From CBDCWA01 sp046048295 (GTDB lineage Bacteria > Pseudomonadota > Alphaproteobacteria > Rhizobiales > Hyphomicrobiaceae), in NCBI GenBank assembly GCA_046048295.1, contig JBJOGJ010000062.1, positions 1 through 17,135 on the forward strand: 17,135 nt of DNA, written 5' to 3'. A model generated the notes under the pieces. That model was not told the origin of the DNA. It was given only the letters and a program-made list of their open reading frames with translations, and did no database searches. Below, one piece after another: positions 1 through 7,300 of this stretch (positions within the stretch are counted from its first letter, which is position 1; every line of letters begins with the position of its first letter). The position numbers were made by a program, and so were the translations under genes.

Positions 1-599
1 CGCTAAATTTATCGGAACAGGCCAACTTTGCGGTTGCGTGCCATAGCGTCGTGTCGCCCAACGAATTTACAAGCGCAGGTGCCGCCGAGAGAATTAGGTT
101 GTTATTGTACCAGGCGCTGGCTCTAGCTGAGCGTGATGCGCCGGCCCAAAATCAGGGAGCATTCATTCCTGCCGGGAACGCTTTTGACGCGATGAGTGCC
201 GTCGGCAAGGTCCTTGAGCGTGCTTCAAATAGCATCCGGATTGTTGATCCTTATATGGACTGTAAGGTCCTGACGGATTTCGCGGTGCTGGCTAAAGAGG
301 GTGTTCTGATTCAGCTTCTGACCGACCAGGGTACCCATAAGCCATCCTTCCAGCCAGCAGTAGACAACTGGAAGATCCAGTACTGTTCCTCTCGGCCCCT
401 TGAAGCTCGATTGGCTCCTCCGCGTACATTGCACGACCGCGTCATGTTCATAGATGGTTCAGACGCCTGGACGCTTACGCAGTCGTTGAATGCGTTTGCT
501 ACTCGGTCCCCCGCTTCCATTGTCCGTGTTGACGCAGACACGGCGGCTTTGAAAATAGCGGCCTACGACGACCTCTGGAACACTGCTAGTCCCGTCTAA
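1..599 (+). CDS. PLD-like phosphodiesterase-domain protein, 5' end cut by window edge
   Basis: The frame is open to the left edge (first full codon at 3-5), with coherent protein sequence (L-N-L-S-E-Q-A-N-F-A-V-A) before the in-frame GTG at 51. The true start is therefore probably outside the window and GTG 51 is only a fallback. Counting from GTG 51, a strand reading IRIVDPYMD (about residues 62-70) is followed by an HxR-x4-D motif (H128, R130, D135) and a T-Q-S-L-N stretch. This is the layout of one phospholipase-D/HKD half-site, with Arg in place of the usual Lys. Family knowledge: HKD proteins are nucleases or phospholipid-type phosphodiesterases and need two HKD sites, often through dimerisation. 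The Lys-to-Arg change may weaken or abolish activity. No signal peptide can be judged. Codon use is less GC-rich than from hemB onward, which suggests transferred DNA. The fold call is moderate and the function unknown. Confidence 0.6.
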   Translation, partial: LNLSEQANFAVACHSVVSPNEFTSAGAAERIRLLLYQALALAERDAPAQNQGAFIPAGNAFDAMSAVGKVLERASNSIRIVDPYMDCKVLTDFAVLAKEGVLIQLLTDQGTHKPSFQPAVDNWKIQYCSSRPLEARLAPPRTLHDRVMFIDGSDAWTLTQSLNAFATRSPASIVRVDADTAALKIAAYDDLWNTASPV

Positions 600-923
600 G
601 CCCTAGCAATGCAGGTTGGGTTGGCGCAGGCACATTTCACAATATTGTCCAACGTCAGTTGATCCGCGCGTAACCCAACGCCCCACGGCACCCGGGCAAT
701 CTTGGGTTACGGCGCAGAAAATGCTCCGGGCCCGACCTGCTTACTGACAGTCTGAAGCAGGCAGGAACAGACGAGGTTCGCGCGAACCGACCGAACTACG
801 TCCAATCAAGAGAACGTAGTATTGACAGCTTGCAGAGGGGTGAGCTACCGGCGAAAAGCCAACTTGGCAGACAAGAGTATTGTTACAATCTGGATGGTTT
901 CGCGGAAGATGGGCCGACGTGAA
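600..923. other. Intergenic spacer with inverted repeat and possible promoter
   Basis: No convincing gene lies here. The stretch holds the TTGGGTT repeats listed separately. Near its right end there is a possible sigma-70-like -10, TACAAT at 884-889, with AACTTG at 861-866 as a poor -35 (17-nt spacer). That would put transcription just before the ATG codons at 909 and 924. The promoter match is weak and is offered only as support for a late start of the next gene. Confidence 0.4.
666..715. repeat. Inverted repeat GTAACCCAA / TTGGGTTAC, with third partial copy at 616-629
   Basis: GTAACCCAA at 670-678 is the exact reverse complement of TTGGGTTAC at 702-710, with a 23-nt loop. Both arms are flanked by GCGC (666-669 and 712-715), extending the stem with one bulged base. 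A direct partial copy of the right arm, TTGGGTTGGCGCAG, lies at 616-629 (compare TTGGGTTACGGCGCAG at 702-717). There is no T-run, so it is not a classical terminator. It resembles the dispersed short palindromic repeats of proteobacterial intergenic DNA. Whether it recurs in this genome cannot be seen here. Confidence 0.6.
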
Positions 924-1559
924 ATGAATGATGCGCCGACACGCCTGCACATCCTGACTGACTTGACGAACTTTCCGCACAGTGTCCTTGCGCGGACGCG
1001 ATGGGCTGTTGATCCCTTGTCGCAAGGGCCGCTCTATCTGGCTGATGATCGACCGCATCTAATGGGCTTCGTAACGACGCCTGCCACTGTTAGACCTCCG
1101 TTAGGACTGATTGAACTGAACGACGCGCGCCTCGAACTAATCTACTATGAGTACGAAGGCGAGGACGGGTCAACGCGCAGCGGCTCCGGCAATGTCTGCA
1201 TTTGTCCAGCGCTGCTCTTACCAACGGGTCTCTATGACGACTTGCATCGTCTCGTCACCACGCATCAGCGCTGGTTCAAGAACCAATGGTGCTTCGTATT
1301 CGATGTGCCGCGCTTCGAATTTCCACCTCCAAGAGCAATAGAGAAGGACTCGCGCATCCCGGACCAATGGGTTCATCGTTCGGTGCTCACGTCATTTGAA
1401 ATCGTGCTTTTCGAAATCGGGATCGATCCAAAGGTGGTGGTGAATTTGGTTTATGATCGCGAGAGAAACCGCGTGCTTCAAAGCATCGACTGTCCGAAAG
1501 TCGAGATCGGTCGCTGGACTGCTTGTTCCGATAGGTTCGTTAACAGTGGATCGCAATAA
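924..1559 (+). CDS. Hypothetical protein (about 211 aa), family not recognised
   Basis: I do not recognise the family. The reading frame can be extended to TTG 822 or ATG 909, but the upstream residues look non-protein-like. ATG 924 (M-N-D-A-P-T-R-L-H) gives a natural N-terminus, although no strong Shine-Dalgarno precedes any candidate. The product is soluble-looking, with no signal peptide or membrane segment, and has a mixed alpha/beta composition. Notable patches are an acidic ELIYYEYEGEDG run near residues 73-84, a VCICP pair of cysteines near 92-96 and an aromatic WFKNQWCFVFDVPRFEF stretch. The GC content of the gene is lower than from hemB onward, as for the preceding PLD-like gene, so both may belong to the same acquired segment. 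It is called real because the frame is long, has a plausible amino-acid mix and no better frame competes. Confidence 0.55.
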   Translation: MNDAPTRLHILTDLTNFPHSVLARTRWAVDPLSQGPLYLADDRPHLMGFVTTPATVRPPLGLIELNDARLELIYYEYEGEDGSTRSGSGNVCICPALLLPTGLYDDLHRLVTTHQRWFKNQWCFVFDVPRFEFPPPRAIEKDSRIPDQWVHRSVLTSFEIVLFEIGIDPKVVVNLVYDRERNRVLQSIDCPKVEIGRWTACSDRFVNSGSQ

Positions 1560-1836
1560 ACTGGTCGGTCGAAGTACCTCAATTACCGGAAATGACCAGA
1601 AGCCTTGGCCATGTGGGCAGCGCCAGAAGTGTTGAGGTCACCTTCTGCGATCTCGCAGCGCGAGCGAAGGCTTGGCCCTCGCGCTCCCACCGGAGGGACG
1701 CCCTCCGGACAACCCGTTCTTGCGAGTTGCCAGATCGGCCCTGCCAACCACCCCCCCAAGTTGCATCGCCCTCTTGCAATCGCGGGCCCCAGCGCGGATT
1801 GTCGGCGATAACCGCACACGACATGGGATCCCTCGC
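1560..1836. other. Spacer before hemB, hairpin-rich, no gene
   Basis: Open frames run through on both strands but none has protein-like composition. A near-exact 12-mer pair occurs: GAAGCCTTGGCC at 1599-1610 and GAAGGCTTGGCC at 1666-1677. A small stem CTCGC-agc-GCGAG lies at 1652-1664, and a stronger hairpin at 1690-1708 is listed separately. The segment may be the hemB leader or the boundary of the lower-GC DNA to its left. Confidence 0.4.
1690..1708. repeat. Perfect 8-bp hairpin CCGGAGGG-acg-CCCTCCGG
   Basis: The arms 1690-1697 and 1701-1708 are exact complements with a 3-nt loop. No T-run follows on either strand, so an intrinsic terminator is unlikely. It sits about 130 nt before the hemB start codon and could be a leader structure or an insertion scar. 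Confidence 0.5.
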
Positions 1837-2877
1837 ATGCCCGCCGACAGCACCGGCAGACCGCCAGTTGGCCGATCACTGGGCCGCTTCCCGGCCGTCC
1901 GGATGCGCCGCAACCGGCGCACGGGGTGGTCGCGGCGGCTCGTTGCCGAGAACCAACTCTCGCCCGCCGACCTGATCTGGCCGATGTTCGTCGTCGATGG
2001 CGAGGGCGTCGAGCAGCCGGTGCCGTCGATGCCGGGCGTCGCGCGGCTCTCCGTCGACCGCGCCGTCGAGGCGGCACGGCGCGCACAAGCGCTGGCGATA
2101 CCCGCAGTCGCGCTCTTCCCCTACACCGATCCGAAGCTCAGGACGGACGATGCCCGCGAGGCGTTCAACCCCGACAACCTCGTCTGCCGGGCGACGCGGG
2201 CCATCAAGGATGCCGGCATCGACATCGGCGTGATGCTCGACGTGGCGCTCGACCCCTATACGTCGCATGGCCACGACGGGCTGATGGCTGACGGCGTGAT
2301 CCTCAACGACGCGACGCTCGAGGCGCTGGTGCGGCAGTCGCTGGTTCAGGCGGAGGCAGGCTGCGATATCATCGCGCCGTCGGACATGATGGACGGGCGC
2401 ATCGGCGCCATCCGGTCCGCGCTCGAAGCTGCCGGCCACACCGACACGCAGATCATGGCGTACGCTGCCAAGTACGCGTCGGCCTTCTACGGGCCGTTCC
2501 GCGATGCGGTCGGATCGGCGAAGACGCTCACCGGCGACAAGCGCACCTACCAGATGGACCCGGCCAACGGCGACGAGGCGCTGCGCGAGGTGGCGCTCGA
2601 CATCGCGGAAGGCGCCGACATGGTGATGGTCAAGCCCGGTCTCGCCTACCTCGACATCGTCTACCGCGTTGCAGCAACATTCGGTGTGCCGACGTTCGCC
2701 TATCAGGTCTCGGGCGAATATGCGATGCTCGCAGGTGCAGCAGAGCGCGGCTGGCTCGACCGGGAGCGCGTGATGCTCGAAAGCCTGATTGCCTTCAAAC
2801 GGGCGGGCGCTGCTGGCATACTCACCTACTTTGCACCCGAAGCAGCAGAATTGCTCCAGGGCCAGCGCACGACCTGA
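1837..2877 (+). CDS. hemB: Delta-aminolevulinic acid dehydratase (porphobilinogen synthase)
   Basis: HemB condenses two 5-aminolevulinate molecules to porphobilinogen, the second committed step of cytosolic tetrapyrrole synthesis. The 346-residue product matches the usual bacterial length of about 330-350. ATG 1837 was chosen because the family N-terminus (R-M-R-R-N-R-R-T-G-W-S-R-R-L-V) follows at once and GGGA lies 8 nt upstream. The longer open frame from 1672 adds low-complexity, non-conserved residues. The Schiff-base lysines are visible as K212 in YAAKYASAFYGP and K266 in MVKPGLAYLDI. The metal site reads D135-x3-D139-PYTSHGH-D147, with aspartates where zinc enzymes have cysteines. By family knowledge this marks the zinc-independent, Mg-stimulated class common in alphaproteobacteria and Pseudomonas. 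The gene is followed by bpt on the same strand after a 98-nt gap. Confidence 0.97.
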   Translation: MPADSTGRPPVGRSLGRFPAVRMRRNRRTGWSRRLVAENQLSPADLIWPMFVVDGEGVEQPVPSMPGVARLSVDRAVEAARRAQALAIPAVALFPYTDPKLRTDDAREAFNPDNLVCRATRAIKDAGIDIGVMLDVALDPYTSHGHDGLMADGVILNDATLEALVRQSLVQAEAGCDIIAPSDMMDGRIGAIRSALEAAGHTDTQIMAYAAKYASAFYGPFRDAVGSAKTLTGDKRTYQMDPANGDEALREVALDIAEGADMVMVKPGLAYLDIVYRVAATFGVPTFAYQVSGEYAMLAGAAERGWLDRERVMLESLIAFKRAGAAGILTYFAPEAAELLQGQRTT

Positions 2878-2975
2878 CGAAGCACGCTGAGGGAAACGCG
2901 CTTGATCCGCAACGGCCTTATCCAATATCATAGCGATGGCGCGGATGACTGCAGCGCGCTCGAGACCGGCGGGAC

Positions 2976-3740
2976 ATGACTGAGCAGCAAAAGAATTTCC
3001 CCGAGTTCTACGTGACGGCGCCGCAAGCCTGTCCCTACCTGCCGGGACGGCTCGAGCGCAAGTTGTTCACGCACCTCACGCACGACAAGCCGGCGGCGCT
3101 TGTCGACAATCTCCTCAAGGGCGGTTTCCGGCGCAGCCAGAACGTCGCCTACATGCCCTACTGCGAGGGCTGCCAAGCCTGCATCTCGGTTCGCGTCGTT
3201 GTCGATGAACTCGTCGAGTCGCGCGGCTTCCGGCGCATCGTCAATGCCAACCGCGACCTCATTGCACGGCGGCTCCGGCCACGGCCGACGCCGGAACAGT
3301 ACCGGTTGTTCCGCAGCTATATCGACGACCGGCACGGCGATGGCGGCATGGCGGACATGACCGTCCTCGACTATGCGATGATGATCGAGGATTCGATCGT
3401 CGACACGCAACTCACGGAGTACCGCGTGCGCGCACCGCTGTCGGGCTCCGGGGGGCAGGCGGAATCGGCCGATGCACCCGATCCCGGCCAGCTCATCGCC
3501 GTCGCGCTGACGGACCGCCTGTCGGACGGTCTCTCGATGGTCTACAGCTTCTACGACACCGGGCAGCCCGCCCGCAGCCTCGGCACCTACATGATCCTCG
3601 AGCATATCGCCCGCTGCCGGGCACTGGGACTCCCCTACCTCTACCTCGGCTACTGGATCGAGGGCTCGCGGAAGATGAGCTACAAGACGCGGTTCAGGCC
3701 GCAGGAGCAGCTGCGTTCGAACGGTTGGGTGAGGGTCTAG
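2976..3740 (+). CDS. bpt: Aspartate/glutamate leucyltransferase (bacterial ATE-type R-transferase)
   Basis: The 254-residue product has the two-part architecture of arginyl-tRNA-protein-transferase family proteins. The N-terminal part carries YMPYCEGCQACISVRV (C63, C66, C69). The C-terminal part runs from RSLGTYMILEHIARCRALG to YWIEGSRKMSYKTRFRPQE. By family knowledge, bacterial members (Bpt) move leucine from Leu-tRNA to N-terminal Asp or Glu, marking proteins for ClpAP/ClpS degradation in the cytoplasm. ATG 2976 gives the canonical start (FPEFYVTAPQACPYLPGR within the first 25 residues), although the Shine-Dalgarno is poor (a purine patch in CGGCGGGAC). Proximity of hemB and ATE-type genes is, from memory, a recurring arrangement in Hyphomicrobiales. 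Residues about 149-166 form a flexible Gly/Ser/Ala insert. Confidence 0.93.
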   Translation: MTEQQKNFPEFYVTAPQACPYLPGRLERKLFTHLTHDKPAALVDNLLKGGFRRSQNVAYMPYCEGCQACISVRVVVDELVESRGFRRIVNANRDLIARRLRPRPTPEQYRLFRSYIDDRHGDGGMADMTVLDYAMMIEDSIVDTQLTEYRVRAPLSGSGGQAESADAPDPGQLIAVALTDRLSDGLSMVYSFYDTGQPARSLGTYMILEHIARCRALGLPYLYLGYWIEGSRKMSYKTRFRPQEQLRSNGWVRV

Positions 3741-3761
3741 CCCCAGCCGCCTCCGTCTCCC

Positions 3762-3790
3762 TGTACAGCGCGCAATTCCGTCACTAAAAT
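3762..3790 (+). promoter_or_regulatory. Candidate sigma-70 promoter for the cupin gene
   Basis: TGTACA at 3762-3767 (4 of 6 to the -35 consensus), a 17-nt spacer and TAAAAT at 3785-3790 (5 of 6 to the -10). Transcription would start near 3797, leaving a leader of about 75 nt. It follows the bpt stop at 3740. This is a pattern match only. Confidence 0.4.
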
Positions 3791-3860
3791 CGACCGCGAG
3801 CGCGGGCGGCGGTTCTCACCATCACACCGCCTGCTCGCTGTCAGAATGGACCGGGAGCCC

Positions 3861-3866
3861 AGGGAG
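3861..3866 (+). promoter_or_regulatory. Shine-Dalgarno AGGGAG deciding the cupin start
   Basis: AGGGAG lies 6 nt before ATG 3873 and points to that codon rather than the upstream in-frame ATG at 3846, which has no comparable site. Confidence 0.7.
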
Positions 3867-3872
3867 AAAATC

Positions 3873-4277
3873 ATGGCAATCGAAATCATCGACACGCACG
3901 AGGTTGCGCATCGCACCAAGAAGCGCACGGTCGTCCTCAATACGCGCAAGTTCCACGCCTGGGTCCACTACTACAGCACTCCCGGCGACAAGGACGACAT
4001 GCACTGCCACAACGAGGATCAGACGTTCTACTGCATCGAGGGCGAATGCACGATGCGCTTCCCGGACGGCGGCGCAGCCGTCCTCAAGCCCGGCATGGCA
4101 GCCCTCATTCACGGCGGCAGCTTCTACCAGCTCGAGAACACGGGTGACGGGCCGATGGTGCTGATGGGTAACCGCTCCGGCTCGCAGGAAGGCGTCAAGC
4201 ACATCAACTACGAGACGCGCCAGCACGTCGAACCCGGCGCACGCCAGCGTGTCGTCGACGGCAAGCCTGTTGCCTGA
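3873..4277 (+). CDS. Small single-domain cupin protein
   Basis: The 134-residue product is one cupin barrel. Motif 1 appears as G38-x5-H44-x-H46-x3-Q50-x5-EG and motif 2 as PGMAALIHGGSFYQLEN with H80. H44, H46 and H80 are likely metal ligands. Position 50 is Gln where the canonical fourth ligand is Glu, which could tune or weaken metal binding. Family knowledge: lone cupins of this size act as small dioxygenases, isomerases or ligand-binding proteins, and sequence alone does not say which. The start at ATG 3873 is set by a strong Shine-Dalgarno. An intrinsic terminator follows the stop, and a GST gene lies just beyond it. There is no signal peptide, so the protein is cytosolic. Confidence 0.88.
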   Translation: MAIEIIDTHEVAHRTKKRTVVLNTRKFHAWVHYYSTPGDKDDMHCHNEDQTFYCIEGECTMRFPDGGAAVLKPGMAALIHGGSFYQLENTGDGPMVLMGNRSGSQEGVKHINYETRQHVEPGARQRVVDGKPVA

Positions 4278-4296
4278 TCCGCTCCTGCCTCATCCC

Positions 4297-4324
4297 GCGG
4301 CGCCATCCGGCGCCGCTTTCCTTT
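4297..4324 (+). terminator. Intrinsic terminator after the cupin gene
   Basis: The perfect 8-bp GC stem GCGGCGCC (4297-4304) pairs with GGCGCCGC (4309-4316) around an ATCC loop and is followed by TTTCCTTT. It lies 20 nt past the cupin stop and ends only about 22 nt before the GST start codon. Confidence 0.75.
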
Positions 4325-4346
4325 GCCACGCAACGCGAGAGTTCTC

Positions 4347-4931
4347 ATGATCCAGCTCTACACGTGGGGAACCACGAACGGACGTCGCCCAATCGTCTTC
4401 CTCGAGGAATCCGGCACGCCCTACACGATCCATCCGGTCAACATCCGCGAGGGCCAGCAGAAGACGGACGAATACGCCAAGATCAGTCCGTTCCGCAAAA
4501 TTCCGTCGATGATCGACGACGATGCCAACGGCGGCGGCAAGGTCTCGCTGTTCGAGTCGGTGGCGATCGTCATGTATCTCGCCGAGAAGACCGGCAAGTT
4601 CTGCGGCTCGACGACGGCCGAGAAGGCCGATGTCCTCAAGTGGACGATTTTCATCACCTGCAACATGCTGCCTGTACTGGGACTCATCCGGCAGGAGCAC
4701 CAAGGTCTCGATGACCTTGGCCAGAAGCAACTCGATGTGATCGAGACCGCGCTCGATGGCCGCGACTACATCGCCGGGGCCTACTCCATCGCCGACATGA
4801 TCCTCGTCACCCGCATGTCGCAGTACGAAGGCCACCCCTGGATGGACGCCCGGCCCAGGACGAAGGCGTGGTACGCGCGTGTCTCCCAGCGCCCGGCCGT
4901 CCAGAAGGCGATGACCATGAAGATCGGCTAG
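4347..4931 (+). CDS. Glutathione S-transferase family protein (Nu-class/YfcG-like)
   Basis: The 194-residue product has the two-domain GST layout. A thioredoxin-like N-terminal domain (about 1-85) starts MIQLYTWGTTNGRRP and carries T9/N11, the cis-proline K-I-P (51-53) and the glutathione-binding E70-S71. An all-helical C-terminal domain contains YIAGAYSIADMILV, the family N-capping/hydrophobic-staple region. The T-x-N-G-R/K pattern with LEE after helix 1 matches the Nu class (YfcG, YghU), whose members show disulfide reductase activity toward glutathione-linked substrates. ATG 4347 was chosen over the ORF start at 4323 because the family begins at M-I-x-L-Y and GAGAG (4337-4341) sits 5 nt upstream. 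The gene starts right after a terminator hairpin, so its transcription depends on readthrough or on a promoter overlapping the hairpin. Confidence 0.88.
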   Translation: MIQLYTWGTTNGRRPIVFLEESGTPYTIHPVNIREGQQKTDEYAKISPFRKIPSMIDDDANGGGKVSLFESVAIVMYLAEKTGKFCGSTTAEKADVLKWTIFITCNMLPVLGLIRQEHQGLDDLGQKQLDVIETALDGRDYIAGAYSIADMILVTRMSQYEGHPWMDARPRTKAWYARVSQRPAVQKAMTMKIG

Positions 4932-4962
4932 CTGCCGTTCCATGCACTCGTGCCATTCGTTG

Positions 4963-4998
4963 CGCCTCGCCCGGCACCGGGCGGGGCGATTTTGTTTT
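4963..4998 (+). terminator. Strong intrinsic terminator after the GST gene
   Basis: An 11-bp stem pairs 4963-4973 with 4978-4988, with one G-U pair and a GCAC loop, followed at once by ATTTTGTTTT. It ends the hemB-to-GST block and separates it from the downstream catabolic genes. Confidence 0.88.
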
Positions 4999-5135
4999 CT
5001 GCGTGCATGCGAGATGGACCAGGGCCAAGGCTACGTCGTTTGCACCTCCCTAAGCCCATTGCCGTCGTCGGATGAGCGGCGTAGCCTCCATCGATATCGG
5101 CGACCGGCGCCGGGTGCAGAAGGAACCGATCGACG

Positions 5136-5948
5136 ATGAACAGCTTGAGCCTGGGACTGGAAGACAAGGTGGTGATGGTGACCGGCAGCAGCCGCGGGCT
5201 CGGGCGCGCCATGGCCCTGGCCTTCGTCGGAGCCGGCGCGCGCGTCGCCATTACTGCCTCGCGCAACAGTCCTCAGCTCGAACAGACACTCGCGATGGCA
5301 GCGGCGGCCGGCGGCGGCGACCGCGTCAAGGCCTTCGTCGGCGACATCGGCAGCCCCGGAGATTGCGCGCGCATCGCGGCTGAAGTCGCCAGCAGCCTGG
5401 GAGAAGTCGATGTGCTCATCAACAATGCCGGCATCGCCATGAATGGCCCCGGCCAACCGCTCCACAAGCTCGCCGCCGAGGACTGGCTGGCGATGGTGTC
5501 GGCGAACGTGAACGGACCGTTCCTGATGGCGCGCTGTCTCGTCAACGGCATGATCGCGCGTGGGCGCGGGCGCATCGTCAACGTCTCCACCAGCGACCGC
5601 ACGATGGTGCGCGAGACGTACGCGCCTTATGGGCCGAGCAAGGCGTTCCTCGAAGCGGCATCCCGAATCTGGGCGCAGGAGCTACGCGATACCGGCGTAA
5701 CCGTGAACGTGCTCGCACCTGGCGGCGCAGTCGATACGTTTGCCGATGTTTCCGGCGTACCCACGCCCGGGCGGAACGGCCTGGCGGTGACGATCATGAA
5801 CGCGCCCGCGCTCTGGCTCGCTTCGGATCTCTCCGGCGGACACACCGGCCAGCGCTTCATCGCCAACCGCTGGAACGAGAGCCTCGGGCTCGAGGAAAGA
5901 ATTGCGGCCGCGCGGGAAGATGGCGCAGAGAGCGTGCGCATCATGTAG
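5136..5948 (+). CDS. Short-chain dehydrogenase/reductase (SDR family)
   Basis: The 270-residue product is a classical SDR. It shows the Rossmann motif TGSSRGLG (16-23), D70 in the adenine-pocket strand, NNAG (96-99), the structural Asn N124 in SANVNG, catalytic Ser at 151 or 153 in NVSTS, the Y165-x3-K169 pair in YGPSK and PGG (195-197) after the sixth strand. Such enzymes use NAD(H) or NADP(H) to interconvert alcohols and ketones in the cytosol. The cofactor and substrate cannot be assigned; R43 after the second strand would be compatible with NADP. GGAA about 10 nt before ATG 5136 is a distant Shine-Dalgarno. The amidase gene begins 56 nt after the stop on the same strand, so co-transcription is likely. 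Confidence 0.92.
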   Translation: MNSLSLGLEDKVVMVTGSSRGLGRAMALAFVGAGARVAITASRNSPQLEQTLAMAAAAGGGDRVKAFVGDIGSPGDCARIAAEVASSLGEVDVLINNAGIAMNGPGQPLHKLAAEDWLAMVSANVNGPFLMARCLVNGMIARGRGRIVNVSTSDRTMVRETYAPYGPSKAFLEAASRIWAQELRDTGVTVNVLAPGGAVDTFADVSGVPTPGRNGLAVTIMNAPALWLASDLSGGHTGQRFIANRWNESLGLEERIAAAREDGAESVRIM

Positions 5949-5992
5949 CCGTCCCGGCGCGGGATGACATGCAAGGCGCCGTGCCGGCAGCA

Positions 5993-5997
5993 GAGGA
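5993..5997 (+). promoter_or_regulatory. Shine-Dalgarno GAGGA deciding the amidase 1 start
   Basis: GAGGA with a 7-nt spacer to ATG 6005. The upstream ATG at 5969 in the same frame has no such site and adds residues unlike the family. Confidence 0.65.
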
Positions 5998-6004
5998 CGA
6001 ACAA

Positions 6005-7300
6005 ATGCAACCGCTGAACGAGATCACTGCCGCGGAAGCCTCCCGGCTCCTCGCAACGGGAACCATCTCATCCGAAGATCTTGTCCGCGCATGTTTGGAC
6101 CGCTGTTCGAAGCGCGAGCCTGCAGTACAGGCGTGGGAATATCTGGACCCCGAACATGCACTCCGGCAGGCACGCACAGCCGATGCTTCGCCCAGGAGGA
6201 GCAGCCTCCACGGCATTCCCATCGGCATCAAGGACATATTCGATACATCGGACATGCCCACCGCACATGGATTTCCTCCTTACAAGGGGGAACGGAGCGG
6301 CGTGGACAGCCGCTGTGTCGCGGTCCTGCGCGCGGCCGGCATGGTGATCATGGGCAAGACGGTCACGACCGAATTCGCCTGTCCGCTGCCCCGGCATACC
6401 CTTAACCCGCTCGATCCGGCACGAAGCCCCGGCGTGTCATCCAGTGGATCGGCCGCCGCAGTCGCCGACCACATGATTCCGCTATCCATCGGGTCGCAGA
6501 CAGGCGGCTCCGTCATCGTGCCCGCGGCCTACTGCGGGGTCTATGGCTACAAGTCGAGCCCCACTGGCCTGGACCGCACCGGCTACCGCCACTGCAAGCC
6601 ATCCCTCGATACCATCGGACTCTTCGCCCGCAGCATCGAGGACCTGGTTCTGCTGCGCGGCATCGAGACGGGCAATGCAACAACATTGCCGCATTCGTTG
6701 CCCGCGCCGCGACGCATCGGTGTCGTTCGCACTGCAAGGTGGGACCTCGCAGAACCCAGCATGCGCACGGCATTGTCTGACGCTTCCCGCACTCTTGCTG
6801 ATGCCGGCGCACCGGTCGAAGATCTCGACCTGCCGGACACATTCGCCGATATGGACGAGGACTTCATGATCGTGAACGGCTGGGAGACGCGGTCCGCCCT
6901 GGCTCGTGAATTGAGCGACTATCGGGACGACGTCAACGCATTCAACAAGCGCAAGTTCGCCTTCGTGGATACGGTCGGGCAAGCCGCCTACGAAGCCGCC
7001 AGCGCGCGCGTTCGCGCAGCACAAGCCGAACTCGACCAAATTATCAGCGGCTACGACGTGCTCATATCGCCAAGCACGGCCGGCGAGGCCATCGCCGACC
7101 TTAGGTGCGTCGTGCCCGACGATTTCGCGCGCCCCTGGTCACTGATGCAGTTGCCGGCCGCGAGCCTGCCGCTGTTCGCTGGGGCTGCTGGATTGCCCCT
7201 CGGTCTGCAAGTCATAGGCAAGCGCAATGGCGATGCGTCGCTACTCGACTACTCCGCATGGATCGATGCCCGCATCCGGGAGGCGCTGCCAAAGAGTTGA
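6005..7300 (+). CDS. Amidase signature (AS) family amide hydrolase 1
   Basis: The 431-residue protein carries the Ser-cisSer-Lys triad of the AS family: K76 in HGIPIGIKDIFDT, the serine run in SPGVSSSGSAAAVA, and the nucleophile S169 in GSQTGGSVIVPAAYCGVYGYK. The serine run has Val where most members have a second Gly (PGGSSSG), a small but unusual change beside the catalytic serines. These enzymes hydrolyse carboxamides to the acid and ammonia or an amine. The substrate is set by the C-terminal half, which I cannot place in a named subclass. No signal peptide is seen. The gene lies 56 nt after the SDR gene and converges on the Bug binding-protein gene. It is clearly different from the second amidase in the window, so the two are unlikely to be a recent duplication. 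Confidence 0.92.
   Translation: MQPLNEITAAEASRLLATGTISSEDLVRACLDRCSKREPAVQAWEYLDPEHALRQARTADASPRRSSLHGIPIGIKDIFDTSDMPTAHGFPPYKGERSGVDSRCVAVLRAAGMVIMGKTVTTEFACPLPRHTLNPLDPARSPGVSSSGSAAAVADHMIPLSIGSQTGGSVIVPAAYCGVYGYKSSPTGLDRTGYRHCKPSLDTIGLFARSIEDLVLLRGIETGNATTLPHSLPAPRRIGVVRTARWDLAEPSMRTALSDASRTLADAGAPVEDLDLPDTFADMDEDFMIVNGWETRSALARELSDYRDDVNAFNKRKFAFVDTVGQAAYEAASARVRAAQAELDQIISGYDVLISPSTAGEAIADLRCVVPDDFARPWSLMQLPAASLPLFAGAAGLPLGLQVIGKRNGDASLLDYSAWIDARIREALPKS

Noticed and set aside
822..827. Exact TTGACA hexamer as a -35 box
   Set aside because: No acceptable -10 lies 16-18 nt downstream; the nearest -10-like TACAAT (884-889) is much too far away.
1672..1836. N-terminal extension of HemB to the upstream ATG
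   Set aside because: It adds 55 residues of Pro/Ala/Arg-rich, non-conserved sequence beyond the normal family length and includes the hairpin region.
1583..2086. Minus-strand ORF of 167 codons, Arg-rich, at the hemB start
   Set aside because: Its N-terminal part is low-complexity Arg/Ala sequence from reversed hemB codons. The last 23 residues look somewhat protein-like, but nothing supports a gene.
1876..2931. Minus-strand ORF opposite hemB (about 351 codons)
   Set aside because: Antisense shadow; hemB on the plus strand has full catalytic motifs and the usual length.
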